Shown here in pieces: positions 24,046 through 36,386 of a stretch of DNA of 64,000 bases. Positions within the stretch are counted from its first letter, which is position 1. Each line of letters begins with the position of its first letter. A program made the translations under genes and the position numbers. Below the pieces are notes generated by a model, which searched no databases, was not told where the DNA came from, and saw nothing but the letters and a program-made list of their open reading frames with translations. Source of the DNA: Theocolax elegans (lineage: Eukaryota; Arthropoda; Insecta; Hymenoptera; Cerocephalidae); NCBI GenBank assembly GCA_026168455.1, contig CM047427.1:9046835-9110834 (forward strand). Direction: 5' to 3'.

Positions 24046-25174
24046 TTCTGATGATTTACGTAAAAATTATTTGTATGTATATTTCAAATTGTAAAAAATA
24101 AAGTAAATAATAATAAAATAAATATGTATAACGGACGTGTGGAATCATCAAAATATAAATTGATGAAAATATAAGAAATTTATTTTTAATCGACACTTTC
24201 TTGACATAATAAAAATTACTATGTTTTCTAATATAATTTGCTTCGACAAAATATTAAAATTTGTATATATCGAATGTTACTGCTAAACATAGCGATTCTT
24301 ACTAAAAAAGTATCACCGATTACTATGTATTTATAGTAATTTTTATTAGAATTTTAATAATTTTTATTATACATCATGTTTCTTAGTATACTTTTGACTA
24401 ATAATGCAATATATTTTATATAAAAATAAAACCACGATTATTTGGAATATGAAATGATAACATAATGTACACTGTAAAAAAATATTTACAACAGATGATG
24501 CATCCAAATGAACGTTACATATTATAAATTATTTCCATGCAGATTTAGAGGTTAGAAATAGAAAATCTATTAATTTTCTCAAAATTAAAAATTAAAAAAT
24601 GTGTGAGAAATAGAAGTTATAACATGTATACATAATTAACAAATATTCCTTGTGACAGTGTTACGTAATACATCTAAATTTGAATTTTATTAGAATAAAA
24701 AAATTTCAAAGTTTTCTAATTTGATGGTTATAATTTGTTAGTCAATAATCTCATTCATTTTAACTTTATGATAATGTATTACCAGCGCCAAAAAAACTTG
24801 AATAAAATAAACTTGAACTAAAAAGACTATACATTTTTTATTATTGATGCGGTTCTACAAAGTACAATTTGTATTATACGTATAAAGTTAATTTGTACGA
24901 GACAACCTTTATATACCTCGACTTACAATTTGCAGTAAAATAATACTTGAAATTAAGTTAACGAAAATGTAAGCATCTAAATCAGATGTAGCGACAGTTT
25001 GTAATCAATTCTTAGAAATAGATTATACAGACGTATATACTCAATACATTTCTATTGTGCTAACCGACGCTTGTCAAGTGATCAACCTGCTCCATTAATT
25101 TATTATTAGTATTCAGTGGATGGTAATTTTCAACAAAAATGTTGTGATACTGCAATTATTCTGACGCTTACAAG

Positions 25175-25193
25175 ATGAATCAGTTGATGGCAG
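25175..25193 (+). CDS. ZF1 exon 1, 19-base start exon
   Basis: ATG plus five codons and one base before GTAATC. Joining to the next exon gives MNQLMAGDDLM in frame. ZF3 has a start exon of the same length and phase, which supports this reading. Confidence 0.55.
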
Positions 25194-28100
25194 GTAATCA
25201 CATTTAATACAAATTTTAATTGATTTAATAAAGTGAATCGAATTTGGTAATACCTATCGCGGAAAAAAATGTTAACTGTTTTTAGGCGATGATTTAATGG
25301 ATGGTACGAGTGCCATCGGTGCATTGAAAATGGAAGTTGACTTAATTGGCGTCGATGCAGTTAATGAATTGAAAGTTGAACCTAACAGCTGGGATGTTAG
25401 TTCAAGTGGATTCGAACAACAAATGTCATCACCTTTGAAGAGTATGTATATATACATAAAAAACCATTTGTTTATTTATGTGATACACATAGATGTTTTA
25501 TGGAACGTGTATAATATTATATAAAATTATCCTACAAAATTGTATAGTGTTATTATCACGTTTATATTTATTATATATTGCACTGCAGGTAGTGTATTTG
25601 ATATTGATTTACAAAGTTCGAAGCGATCATCCTACGAAACAGCCTACGCAGAAGTATCTGAATGTAAGTCGTTTCGTTTACGAATAAAATCAGACACTTT
25701 TTTATTACATTTTGTTTATGTTATAGATACATTGAGGATGTTTCTACAGAAATTACTGAGTGCGAGGGTAGTTTTAACAAGATTACCAATTGAGATATTG
25801 TCAGGATTATCTTTAAACAACAAGTTGAGCAAAAAGAAGGCATTTGAAAAAAATCGACGTATTAAATGGCGAATTGAAGGTAAACAAATTTTTTATTGAT
25901 TTTTTATAGTAAAAAAAACAACATGTGTATACAATGAAAAATTTGTTATAACAGGTATCTTGTAAATGTTTTTCACAAACATTGTACACTCACAAGAAGA
26001 GGTCACGGCCTTTGGATCGCAGATCTTATCCAAACTTTAGGACTTGTTTTATAATATAGAAAGAAAGTTTAAAAAAAAGTTTGGATCGAATAATTATAGC
26101 GAAAATAAGAAATGCATCAAATTTTAGCTTCAAATAGAATTATTCATTTTGTATAGCAAAACATTGCTACATTTCTTATTTTTACTACAACTCTCGATCT
26201 AGTAGACGGATTTGGGTTTTTTTTCAAATCCAAACCACTCGATCCAAACTTTCTTTTAAACTTTGAATTTTTATTTCGTCGTTTAGGAGCGATGAAAGTA
26301 AAGCATCTATTTTTTAATATTTTCCTTCAATTATGTATATAACTTCGGTAAAAATGCCCATAGAATTCTAAATTTCTGGGTTTTTTTATGTCGATCTATA
26401 TTATAAAACAAGTCCGAAAGTTTGGATAAGATTTGTGATCGAAAGACCGTGACCTCTCCTTGTCAATATGGTAAAAATTCTAAAATATGTGCTCCAAGCG
26501 CCCTTATTTGTGAAAAACTTTTCTCTCTCTATAGAAACCCTAGTAGAAATCGAATTTTTTGTTTAGACATAAACTAGACATTTTTTAGAAAATAGGAAAA
26601 ATGTCTATTTACAAGCTATTGATTAGCAATTTTTTACCATAAACCATTAAAAATGAACAAATTTCTACTAAGAAAATGGCGATTAAGAATTAATGCAAAA
26701 GTGATAATAATTTAACCTAGTAGAAAATTCATCCACGTTTGCACATATATAAGTCTAGGTACCTGAATGGCGCACTGGATATATATCTTTGTAAGCATCT
26801 GACCCTTATAATCTCATCGATAAAACTGTAAAAGGGATTTAATTTGAAATAAAAAAAGTCATTTTTGCATTTTAGTATTCCATTCCAGCATTATTTTTCG
26901 CAAAACTTACGTTTAATAATAACAGACAAATTTTTTTAAAAATATTTCGAAATTTCAATGAAAAATGATTTAATTTAGTTTTTTATCACGGAGAAAAATG
27001 TAGTAGTAAAAATTACTATGTCATGAGTAATCTCGGGAGAGACTTGACAAAAGGTAAAAATTACTGTTGTATGTATAGTAATGTATTGTAAAATTTGCAA
27101 AATATCTGTTATATTCTCCAAAATTTAATTGCAACTTTTATTATAGAACGTAGTAATTTTTACCATTTGTCAAGTCTATCCCTCCGTTGCTGAATCTAAT
27201 AGTAATTTTTAGCACACCATTTTTGTCCGTATACAGAATAACTCTGCGACCGTCTTTCTAGTTTTTCATATATTATAATCGATTTCAAAATAAGGTTACT
27301 TTCTTTTTGCTTCAAATTTTTATGTAATAAACGTGTACATATACATGTCAACGCAAGTGTTTGAAATGCACTATTTTATTTCCGATATAATCGAAGTATG
27401 GAACATCCAATCAATATAATATAAAATTATTCCAAAACTAAATAAATATATGTATATATATTAATGTAATATTATTATCACGTTTATATACTTTTTACAA
27501 AATTACTCTCTAGATAAGTCTTTTGATGCTCGTTTACCAAGTTCAGGACAATCATCGTTCAAATCAATCTGTGTACGAGTATCTGGAAGTAAGTCATTTC
27601 TTTCCAAATTAAATTTCGTGCTTTTACTACAAAGTTTATTTATTGTTTACGTTGTAGATTTATCGAAGAAAGATATGGAGAGATTACTAAGCGTAAGGGT
27701 AATATTAAATAGATTACCAATTGAGATATTGTCAGTTCCACTGTCAAACAATGGATTGAGCGAAGAGAGTTCAATTGAAAACAGGAAAGGTAAAAAATTA
27801 ATATTTATTAAGGTAGTAATATTTATTAAACATTTTTGAAAGTAATTATTATTTTTAGTTTTATCATCATTATATATTAAATAGAGGTACAAATGGAAAA
27901 ATCAAGCATTTAAAAAGAATTAATGAATTTTTATAAATAAATTCGTATCGCGGTCCCCATACAATTTATTAAGGAAGAAAATGAGACTAAATAAGTTAGA
28001 TTTGGTTAAGAAATAAAAAATATTCCATTGCTTTATTTTAAAAAAATTATTACTCCTTTTTAAACTCTTGATTTTTCCATTGTACTCCTATTTGATACAT

Positions 28101-31100
28101 ACCTAATGGTGATAAAAACTAAAAATAATAATTACTTTTAAAAACGTCTATATATAAGGCAAGAACCACCATAATTAATAGTATAAAAAATATGGTAGAA
28201 TTGTAAAATAAAATATGTTATCTAAGCGGTATCTTTTGGGAAAACTTCATTTGCAGTAGGGTAGTGATTATACAAATATATGAATGTTACAACATCTTTT
28301 CCAGATGGAAGTGATTTTTATTAAACTTTATCGTATTTTTTATAGTTAACGGACTGCTAGGCCGAAATAATTATGTTTTAATTTGTATTATTGGACAGTG
28401 AACGTAAGAATGAATTAATAATTATTAATTTTTTCTCCGTCTAAAAAGTGTCGATGAAAAAGTAATGCCTAATAGCAAATTCATGTGTTAATTCACATAT
28501 ACACATATAAATCTGCAATTGAATATATCTTTTTACCCAAACCACCCGAAAAACTGACTTTATTGACTTCAAACGGGGGAGTAAAATTATATTTTATACT
28601 ATAAATACTATTTTACTCCCAATAGTCACTTTTCAGTCCCAGGACTCACTGTTTAGTCCTCACATTCAAATTGTCGTTAATATATAGTAGTATACATATT
28701 ATGCGCCAAAAGAGAGTAAAATTGATCATTCTCATCTGTAAGCTCGCACTCACCGAGAATGATCCTTTCCTTCCGAGGTGTATATGCTATTTTTTTGCCC
28801 TCAGGCCGCAATAAATACTATTTAATTTTCTGTGTAGTACAGGTGCGCAAAATGATAAATTCTATTTTTGCTCCCTATGTGTAGTACAAGTTGCAAAAAG
28901 AGACCGGGAATGCATTATTTTCCATGCTGCATACATGGAGCGAAATATCATTTTCGGGCGGAAGGACAAAAAAATTAGTAACAAACACATTTTTAATGAA
29001 GACTTGAAATTTTTTATATATCGGCGAATTTAAATTGACACGCAAAGTAAAAATATTAAATTATTATCGCTGTCAAATAAAAAGTATGTACACGATTAGG
29101 GAAGTTTGTACACGGCGAGTAATCCATTAGGTGATTTACTGACCAAGCTTTAGCAAGGCATCAGGGAATAAACGCCTATTTTACTCTTTTAGTGCATATA
29201 TACTATTATAGACATCTGGCCCTTATAATATCATTGATAAAAATGCAAAAGGGAATTTAATTTAGTTTTTTACAGTAAATCTACGATATGGCCTTTATAA
29301 TATTTCTCACTACATAATCAATTTAAATAATGTTTAAAATAGTGTTGTCTATATTATTTATCACATATCTATGTAGTATTTTAATCTCGTTTTATGTAAT
29401 ATACAATCATATATACATTTTCAAAGACTGCATATCCATGAAAATAATAGATAGGTTTTCCACTGAGGTAATTGTTACTTTAGGAAAATATCGAATTTAT
29501 TAACTATATCAATAATCTATTTAAAAAAATTCTTATGAAATAACAAATTGCCATTTATGTTATGTATGTTACAGTAAAAGATAAAAAATTACCTAAACGC
29601 AAATATGTAAAATCCAACGTATCAATTGACCGTATTAATCATCTAGATGAAACTGATGTACCATTAACCAACTGTTCATTATGTTCATATAAATTCCCGG
29701 ATAATAGTAGATTAAAGAATCACTTAAAACTACACGTAGAAGCAGGTCTGTTAAAGAATGATCCAAATGATAATACTATTAATCTTCGGATAAAAAGTAA
29801 GTGGTACAATATTTATAATATAGTCCAAAGATCATTTACAATATTTTACTTTTTACTAATAAAAAAATCTATTCAAACTGTTAAAGTAAAATTTAAATGT
29901 AAAAATTCACAAAAAAGGTTTCGAATATGATACTGCCTAACAGAGCAATATTTTGGAAAAATTGTCAGTCGTATATAAATTATAAATTTATAAATAGTAA
30001 CGTAAAAATAGATTGCTACAGTGTTAAATTAATGATTCGTTTATTATTTCTGAGGTAATTAACATTTTATTCGCATTTTCTTGAATCACGTGTATACGTC
30101 TTTATAAAAATCAATTTACAGATATATCTTCATTATTGAGTTCTGCGATTTGCGTCTTTTTGACTTACAAGGAGAGTACGCACCCTTTGGGAAACGGATC
30201 TATACCAAATTCTATAAGGTATGATTTCTACTATAAAAATATGAAGAAAGCCGGAGTTTTTGAATGCCCTTTTTTATGATAGATATAAGACAATCACAAA
30301 AAATCACGCCAAAAAAATCCATGACTTTGATTGCTTGTAACTCGGATACAAGTAAAGATATGCATTCAAACCAAATTTTAAAAGGAAACTGAGATTGAGT
30401 AGACACGTTTTGAAAAAAAGAAAAGAAAGCTCAAATATTATGGCTGAAATAAGAATTAGATGAAATTTTCGCCTAAAATATCATCAAATTGTAATTCTAT
30501 ATTTTCGGTAAAATTTCATCTAATTCTTATTTCTTCTATAACTTTTGACCAAATTAAGTTATTTAAGCTTCTTGTTTTCAAAACATATTTGCTTAATCTC
30601 AGTTTCCTTTTAAAATTTAGTTTGAATCTATATCCTTACTTGTTTCCGAATTATAAGCAATCAAAGTCAATGGCTTTTTCAGCGAGATTTTTCGTTATTT
30701 GCTTATATCTATCCATAAAAAAGGGCATTGGGATCGAAAACTCCGGGTTTCTTCATATGTTTATAGTAGAAATCATATCCTATAGAGTTTAATAAGGATC
30801 CGTTTCCCAAAGAATGTGGATTCTCTTTGTTAGCTCTGTCGTGATACTCCTTTTTTTAAATACAGAAGTAGTCGAATTATCAATTTTTTTATTATTATAA
30901 TAAAATGAGAGAACCTAACAGAAAAAATTCTCATAAAATAATGTTCTTTATTTATAAAAAATAACGTACATACCTATTTTTGTCATTACCAATAATTATC
31001 CATTCAAATTAGTTATTTAAACAGTTTCGTTTTTATTTACAGGCTTAAGAAATATAGTAACGCTATTTTGTTCGACTTGTGACATACAAATAACTGATAA

Positions 31101-34100
31101 TAGTATTAAAAATTGTCAAATTTGTCAAAATAAAGTATCATTGAAGTGTCTAAAATGTAATGATATTTATGAGGAATTTGAGACAATAAAAACTCATGTA
31201 AAATCTCATTCAAAAGAAATTCTACGTTTTAAATACAAGTGTTTGGTGTGCGACTTTGCGACCGACGATGATCTCCTTTATACTCAACACAAGGAAGATA
31301 AACATAATAGCGATAATTTTTCTCGCATCAAAATATGTAGATATTGCGAAACACAATTCATGAACACAAAAAATTTAATGAATCACCTACAATTTTGCAA
31401 GAAGCAAATTAATAATAAATACCAATGCGATCATTGCTCGTACGAATCATCGATGAGACTAAATTTTATTAATCATCGAATGACACACATTCCAAAATGC
31501 AACGGAAATGTAAAAGGTAAGATCAATTAGATTTTAACATTAAAATTAGAATACTGAATGATAGGATAAAGAATGAACTGAACGTTATAAATATTGTACA
31601 ATTTGTTTTAATGGGATGTCGGGCCCAAATTTCAACTACACCTTTCAACCTAAAAATTATATCGAAAATATTGAACTAAAAATCTGAACAAAATTCATGT
31701 GGATACCTGAAAATATAAGAAATGGTTTGACGTTCCGATTTTTCAAAGAAAAAATCATTTTTTAAATAATAATAGAATACACTATTTTAAGTATAAAGGG
31801 CATTAACTTTCAACCCAAACATTCCGGTTAAAACATCATTGTAAAAATCTGGACTAATTTGGATATATTGTTTAAAACATGCCTGGAGGCCAGACGTTCA
31901 GGATTTTTTCGTTCTTTCGTTTATAAAAAAATATAAAAATGTGAGTGCGAAATGTCTTTAAATAATAATTCACTATATTAATTACAGATGTTGCTGTTTT
32001 ATGTAAAAGCAGCTGCCCAAATTGCAATGAATCACAATTACAACATTCATTGAAACCAATACAAAATTGTAAGAAATGCGGCGCGAAAATGTTGCACAAG
32101 TGCCTAAAATGCAACGCGTCATTTGACGAATACGAGAGAATGATATGCCATTTATCCAAATCTCCTCCCAAAAAAAGCGACCTTGGTTACGTCTATAATT
32201 TTATATACTTTTGTGATGTGTGTCCTTACAAGGCCTATAGAAAAAATTTTATTGATAATCACAAAAAAATGCACGCATTGTACGAGGGTTATTTCACTTA
32301 TGTTCTACATTACGATGTAATTCCAATGAATGGTCAGTACGTTAATCGATTGGGAGTGTAAAGTCAATTCTTACACAGTGAGTTAAAATAAATAAACGTT
32401 CGATTTAATTAACAAAAAATTATGTGTATTGTAGAGTTTTCGCAGATAATAAACGAATGCTGTTCCAATTGTAACGAAGTCAAGTCCATTACATCGCGAG
32501 GTGACCATAACTGCAACAATTGCAACAAACAATTATCGTATCACTGCAACAAGTGTAACGCAAATTATGTTGACTATAAGGCGATGTACATCCACGCGAT
32601 ACGTCGTTGTTTACCAATGCAAGAATATTATTGCACTAAATGCGATTACAGAACCACTCGACTGCCTTACATTCGAGAACACATCAAACGTTATCATTTA
32701 AACAATACCGAAAAGCCGCAGGCATGCTCTAAATGTCCCAAGAAATTTGCGAATTCAACGTTGTTACAGAACCACTTGAAAACTTGCAAAATTGATAAGA
32801 ATTCTAAGAATCGTTCTTCTAAATCTAGGAATAACGGTAATGATAAGCAAAATCTGGAGGAAATTGATAACTCGAGTAAGTTTCATACATGTTTTTTAAA
32901 CATATAGGGGAAATTGGGGCATTTTTTAACTTTTTTTTATTTATTTTTTTTCTTATCGAAAACGATATAATTTTATACTTGGGACTTCAAGTATAAAATA
33001 TAAAATAATTTTATACATGGCAACTTCAAGTAATTGCCTCTAGCTATTAAGACAAATTTTTTTACCCACGATATTTATCGATAGGACGGTTTATTTTGCG
33101 GTTGAAGAAAAAGGCATTTTGTTCAAAAATGCCCCAACCCTGGGGTAATTTTGAACATACCCTGGAGTATTTTTGAACTTATTTGCGATTTATTTTTTTT
33201 TCGATGCAAAGATTAATATTTTACAATCTAAACTAACGGAACTTCAAATCCATACTTTCTAGCAACTCATAGAATTTTTTTAGGTACCAAATTTATCAAA
33301 ACAACTTTTTCACCAAATAGTTATTTTTGTGAACTAGGTTTCGTTTCTTTTAGATTGGACACATGATGAATATACTATAAAATCTCCGTGCACCCATTTA
33401 CTTAACACATTCAAATTTACCCCAGGGTTCTTGTTCAAAATTATCCCAAATTAGAAAAAAACTTTAGATACACAGTGCGCAGCAGTAAATTAATATTTTC
33501 CAACGTTATTACGATCAAAAGAAATCTAGTAGGAATACTTTTAACCTGTGTAATTTGTAGGTATATAGAAACTACATCACAAGTGTGCTTTCTAAAACTG
33601 AGAAGTACAAATAAAATAAAATGAGATTTTCATTTTGTCGGGTCTCGGGTAAAGGAGTAAACGTAAACAATCGATTCGGAATAGCTCGTAACTATGGGGG
33701 ATTTAAGATAATAGCATTTATTTAAAGAAACCGTCCTATTATAGCATAAATATTACGATATGAAAGAGCTATTCAAAAAGTTCAAAAATGCCCCTGTTCA
33801 AGAATACCCCAGTCTCCCCTACCTAGTTACATCCCACTTATTTCCGTTTCTCACTTTGAAATAAATTGCAATCGATCAAATTTTCAAAAAAAATCCTACG
33901 TACTTCAATTATTTTACATTAAATGAACATTCGAAAAAATATACAGTATGCGATTGGTAATATACTGAAACTTTATTTTCAGCTTCGAATAACCTAATCC
34001 TCGCATTCTGTCAGAGTTGTAATAAGTCAATGGACTATTTGCAGCGTAAAATCACGTGCAAGACGTGCAACAATCGTTACAAATTCCAATGCAAATTGTG

Positions 34101-34242
34101 CAGCCTAGAATTAGAAAAACTCGTCAATATTCGCCGACACGTCAAACAACACAATAACAATTTCGAATGTGCAAGTTGTGGAAAAAAATTTGCTAAGTTG
34201 GACAATTTTAAGATGCATCGACAAGTGTGCCTCCGAAAATAA
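25175..34242 (+). CDS. ZF1: multi-exon C2H2/C2HC zinc-finger protein
   Basis: Eleven coding exons: 25175-25193, 25286-25441, 25589-25663, 25727-25879, 27514-27588, 27658-27789, 29575-29796, 31043-31516, 31988-32332, 32435-32875 and 33983-34242. All introns are phase 1 and the sum is 784 codons (783 aa). The N-terminal third has no fingers; it has acidic LKME and LKVE motifs and two copies of a VRVxLxRLPIEILS exon. The C-terminal two thirds carry exon modules E (shortened to one finger), F, H, I and J. It is probably a nuclear nucleic-acid-binding protein; targets are unknown. It differs from the other copies in the duplicated exon pair and the truncated E exon. The gene boundaries rest on exon phase, homology to ZF2-4 and the stop at 34240. 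Confidence 0.75.
25286..25441 (+). CDS. ZF1 exon 2, acidic N-terminal exon with LKME/LKVE motifs
   Basis: Follows TTTTTAG and ends at GTATGT. It contains two hydrophobic-K-x-E motifs (LKME, LKVE) of the sumoylation-consensus type, matching the position of VKEE in ZF2-4. Confidence 0.65.
25589..25663 (+). CDS. ZF1 exon 3 (75 bases, first copy of duplicated pair)
   Basis: Acceptor CTGCAG, donor GTAAGT. It encodes SSVFDIDLQSS...AEVSE and is paralogous to 27514-27588. Confidence 0.6.
25727..25879 (+). CDS. ZF1 exon 4, D module (first copy)
   Basis: Acceptor TTATAG, donor GTAAAC. Encodes ARVVLTRLPIEILS followed by a basic tail. The motif is shared by one exon in ZF3 and ZF4. Confidence 0.65.
25989..26464. 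repeat. hairpin MITE in ZF1 intron
   Basis: Ends ACAAGAAGAGGTCACGG and CCGTGACCTCTCCTTGT. The arms pair over more than 60 bases at each end (ATCTTATCCAAACTTT / AAAGTTTGGATAAGAT). Confidence 0.75.
26755..26850. repeat. intron repeat, copy 1
   Basis: GCATCTGACCCTTATAATC, followed by an AAAAGGG-ATTTAATTT tail. It matches 29,180-29,275 and fits a segmental duplication of the exon 3-4 region. Confidence 0.6.
26989..27230. repeat. hairpin MITE in ZF1 intron
   Basis: The left arm GACTTGACAAAAGGTAAAAA pairs with the right arm TTTTTACCATTTGTCAAGTC, and the outer AAAAATG/CATTTTT ends also pair. Confidence 0.65.
27514..27588 (+). CDS. ZF1 exon 5 (second copy of the 75-base exon)
   Basis: Acceptor TCTCTAG, donor GTAAGT. 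Encodes DKSFDARLPSSGQSS...VRVSG, paralogous to exon 3. Confidence 0.6.
27658..27789 (+). CDS. ZF1 exon 6, D module (second copy)
   Basis: Acceptor GTTGTAG, donor GTAAAA. Encodes VRVILNRLPIEILS, paralogous to exon 4, with a different C-terminal tail. Confidence 0.65.
27790..29574. other. ZF1 intron, 1.8 kb
   Basis: Contains small hairpins (for example GGGGGAGTAAAAT / ATTTTACTCCC near 28,575-28,620) and the repeat at 29,180-29,275. No exon is supported. Confidence 0.45.
29575..29796 (+). CDS. ZF1 exon 7, shortened E module (one finger)
   Basis: Acceptor GTTACAG, donor GTAAGT, 222 bases against 411-414 in other copies. Only the last C2H2 finger of the module (CSLC...HLKLH) and the NDPND tail remain; the CxxC knuckles and two C2HC fingers are gone. 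Confidence 0.7.
30167..30830. repeat. hairpin MITE family 1, complete copy in ZF1 intron
   Basis: Two arms of about 300 bases in inverted orientation (GGGAAACGGATC at left, GATCCGTTTCCC at right), with ACAAGGAGAG / TTCTCTTTGT ends and a TTA context on both sides. This is the longest intact copy in the window. Confidence 0.8.
31043..31516 (+). CDS. ZF1 exon 8, F module
   Basis: Acceptor TTTACAG, donor GTAAGA. Order of sites: CxxC knuckle pair, C2H2 (CLKC..HVKSH), C2H2 (CLVC..H), C2HC (CRYC..HLQFC), C2H2 (CDHC..HRMTH). Confidence 0.78.
31613..31930. repeat. dispersed repeat family 3 in ZF1 intron
   Basis: GGGATGTCGGGCCC at the left and an inward ATGCCTGGAGGCCAGACG at the right. Related pieces lie at 46.65, 51.65 and 61.85-62.05 kb, two of them with TTAA at the edge. 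Confidence 0.5.
31988..32332 (+). CDS. ZF1 exon 9, H module
   Basis: Acceptor ATTACAG, donor GTCAGT. CxxC knuckle pair, a finger CLKC..H in which the last ligand is not obvious, C2H2 (CDVC..HKKMH), then the YFTY tail typical of this module. Confidence 0.72.
32435..32875 (+). CDS. ZF1 exon 10, I module
   Basis: Acceptor TTGTAG, donor GTAAGT. Knuckle pair, C2HC (CNKC..HAIRRC), C2H2 (CTKC..HIKRYH), C2HC (CSKC..HLKTC); then a Ser/Asn/Lys-rich tail replaces the final finger seen in ZF2 and ZF3. Confidence 0.75.
32907..33819. repeat. DNA transposon remnant with TA target site, in ZF1 intron
   Basis: Inverted ends GGGGAAATTGGGGCA and TACCCCAGTCTCCCC are flanked by TA on both sides (32905-32906, 33820-33821). 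Internal copies of GCCCCAACCCTGGGG-like motifs occur. About 0.9 kb, with no intact frame. Confidence 0.65.
33983..34242 (+). CDS. ZF1 exon 11, J module (last exon)
   Basis: Acceptor TTTTCAG. Knuckle pair, C2H2 (CKLC..HVKQH), C2HC (CASC..HRQVC), stop TAA at 34240-34242. Confidence 0.77.
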
Positions 34243-35104
34243 GAGTTGCATTACGTTTCAAGTACCCGTTCTTATACAAATCTTACCTTACGGGATGTAA
34301 AAGTCAAATTTGACCGACCAAGTCAATGGAGCCGGAAATAGGATTGTAATTAAAGGGGTCCCATACTCAATTTTTGTTGATTAAATGTATATAAAAAAAT
34401 AAGAAAAGATGCGCCTTCGTTTATCAATAATCTATAACATGTGTACTGAATTTCGGATTAAAATATTGCGTTTTCGAGAAAAGTCTTACCGAAAATATCA
34501 AATCTTTTCACCTTGTTGAAGTTAACTTTACATTTTTGGTAAAACTTTTCTCGAAAACCCAATAATATTTTAGTTTGAAATTCAGCACACCGTTGGATTA
34601 ATGACCAACAAAGGCGCCTCTTCTCTTATTTTATTTACATACTGATTTATTGCCATACTTAATGTCAATAATCAATCGCGTTTGTCGGAGGATAAATATG
34701 AACTATGGCACCCCGTTAAATAAATGTCGTGTATTAAATTATGAAATAACTAAATCATCGTTGTCCTTCGTTTCAGTGTTATCTATAATTGTACTTAATT
34801 TATTACAAAAATATCAATGCCCTTATTTTTACTATGTATTATTTATTTATGAACTTATTTATTTATAAAAATTAAATTATTTGTATATATGCGATAATAC
34901 GGACATCTAGAAAGTCAAAGGAACTTACAAAGTATATTCTGCAGTGTGTTTAATTATTCGAATAAATTAACAAATTTTTTTAATAATCTATGTCAGTTTA
35001 TTTTTTTTATTATTTCTCAACCTTATACTTGAATGTTGCAAATTGAAATTCTTGCGCATCTTCGTTGAACATATGCGCTTTGCACATTCCAAACAATGAC
35101 GAAG
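34243..35104. other. spacer downstream of ZF1
   Basis: Holds the TTAA-flanked hairpin at 34354-34715; the rest is AT-rich 3' flank without a supported gene. Confidence 0.5.
34354..34715. repeat. hairpin MITE with TTAA target duplication
   Basis: TTAA flanks both ends (34350-34353 and 34716-34719). Inverted ends are AGGGGTCCCATA and TATGGCACCCCG; the inner arms include TTTTCGAGAAAAGT / ACTTTTCTCGAAAA. This fits a piggyBac-type non-autonomous element. Confidence 0.8.
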
Positions 35105-35225
35105 GTAGACCAAAAGGCGCGTCCCCACTTTCAACGTAAGTATATGAGAGTGTATACGAGTTAGCCTTATATATTCAGCTAGCTCACCCTTTAGACTTTA
35201 GCTTTAGTAAATATTCCATGCGAAT
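35105..35225 (+). promoter_or_regulatory. putative ZF2 promoter region
   Basis: AAGGCGCG, ACGTAAGTATA and TATATTCAGCTAGCT occur in this order. The same order of similar words recurs at 63,868-63,960 after ZF4, suggesting a shared promoter or 5' exon. The transcription start is not visible. Confidence 0.4.
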
Positions 35226-35494
35226 TCAGTTATGCATTTGCGCGAAAAAAATAATGTTTAATTTAAAACATGTTTAATTCCCGCTCTAAAAAGTTTACGT
35301 TTGTATAAAGCGAAAGTTTATATCAATATATATCGCAATACTTTCCCAAACTTGTTTATAATGATCATAGATTAACTTAAATTAATGTTTTAGATGAGTC
35401 TGAAAATATTTAAAAACTTGTAAATATGAGATTTAAACTCGGATCTTCTACTTCGGAGCCTTTCGATTTAGTAATACGGATAACAAGAACGAGT

Positions 35495-35720
35495 GTCACA
35501 TCTCCGAGAAACGCATCTTTACCAAACTTTAAAATATGATTTATACTATAAAAATATAAAGAAACCCGAAGATATAGACTCTAACGCCTTTTTTTACAAA
35601 ATTTATCAGCAAACAATAAAAATTTTCGCAAAAAATATCTTTCACTTTGGCTGCTTATAACTCTGAAAGAAATAGAAATATATTCTCAAACTTAACAGGA
35701 TATAAACCTCGAATATTAGA
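35495..35720. repeat. family 1 MITE, single arm
   Basis: CACATCTCCGAGAAACGCATC, then ACTATAAAAATATAAAGAAA, match one arm of the family. The partner arm is missing. Confidence 0.6.
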
Positions 35721-36075
35721 AAAATGATTTATTTTTTATTAAACGAGAAATTTAATTTATCGAAAATCAACGTTCTGTAACGATGTTGTTTCCTTTAAAT
35801 ATTTTGTGAATTTAAAAAAATCTTTTTATTGGTAAATCAGAGAGATTTTTGGCAGCCCTGAATCATTGTTTTATTGTTAATACATATATTACCGACCAAA
35901 AATGGTTATTAATAATTAATTTTTTCGTAAAAATCTCTCTGTCACGGTATTCTATTTGCTTAGAACAGTATCTGTGATTTTTTTCAGATTTTTCTTATAA
36001 TTAGGTTTCAAAATTTTTGGGATTTTCCAGGTAGATCTCTGCAATTTGGGTATCTGCACATTCCCAAGGAGATGG
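35710..36075. repeat. repeat shared with 41.57-41.83 kb
   Basis: AAATTTTTGGGATTTTCCAG and CTCTGCAATTTGGGTATC recur at about 41,780-41,825 in the same order and strand, with diverged intervening DNA. Confidence 0.6.
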
Positions 36076-36386
36076 CATATCCGGTAGGTTACCGACCGAA
36101 CAAAAGCAGATCATTATTGCATCATTTTATAAAAAATATGCAATCTTACAGCATCATATGCAATTATATCGGCATAACTGTTGCGCACCCGAACCAAAGA
36201 ATATAGAAACCACTGGATACCTGGTAACATAACCAATAAGAATAACAAATACGAGTTTCATTGTACGGATTATTATTACATCTGCATAAAAACTAATAAT
36301 ATGGAATTTTACAACAGGTAACATCATTACCAAATTAAATAAATCTGTAAAAGCAGACTTTTCTAAATATATATTCTGTTTTGTAG

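Larger units (their letters stand above)
22323..25174. other. spacer left of the zinc-finger array
   Basis: Contains a less AT-rich patch at 22,990-23,370, microsatellites near 23,205 and 23,401, a repeat fragment near 23,708 and a SINE-like piece near 24,000. No gene is supported. The 5' untranslated exon and promoter of ZF1 should lie near the right end. Confidence 0.4.

Noticed and set aside
30460..30792. 110-codon plus-strand frame
   Set aside because: Lies inside the inverted arm of a MITE; the mirror frame is also partly open, as expected for a palindrome.
32501..32701. Second plus-strand frame overlapping ZF1 exon I
   Set aside because: Thr/Ile-rich out-of-frame shadow of the zinc-finger exon.
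34650..34868. 72-codon frame downstream of ZF1
   Set aside because: Overlaps the TTAA-flanked hairpin and AT-rich flank; no homology to the array.
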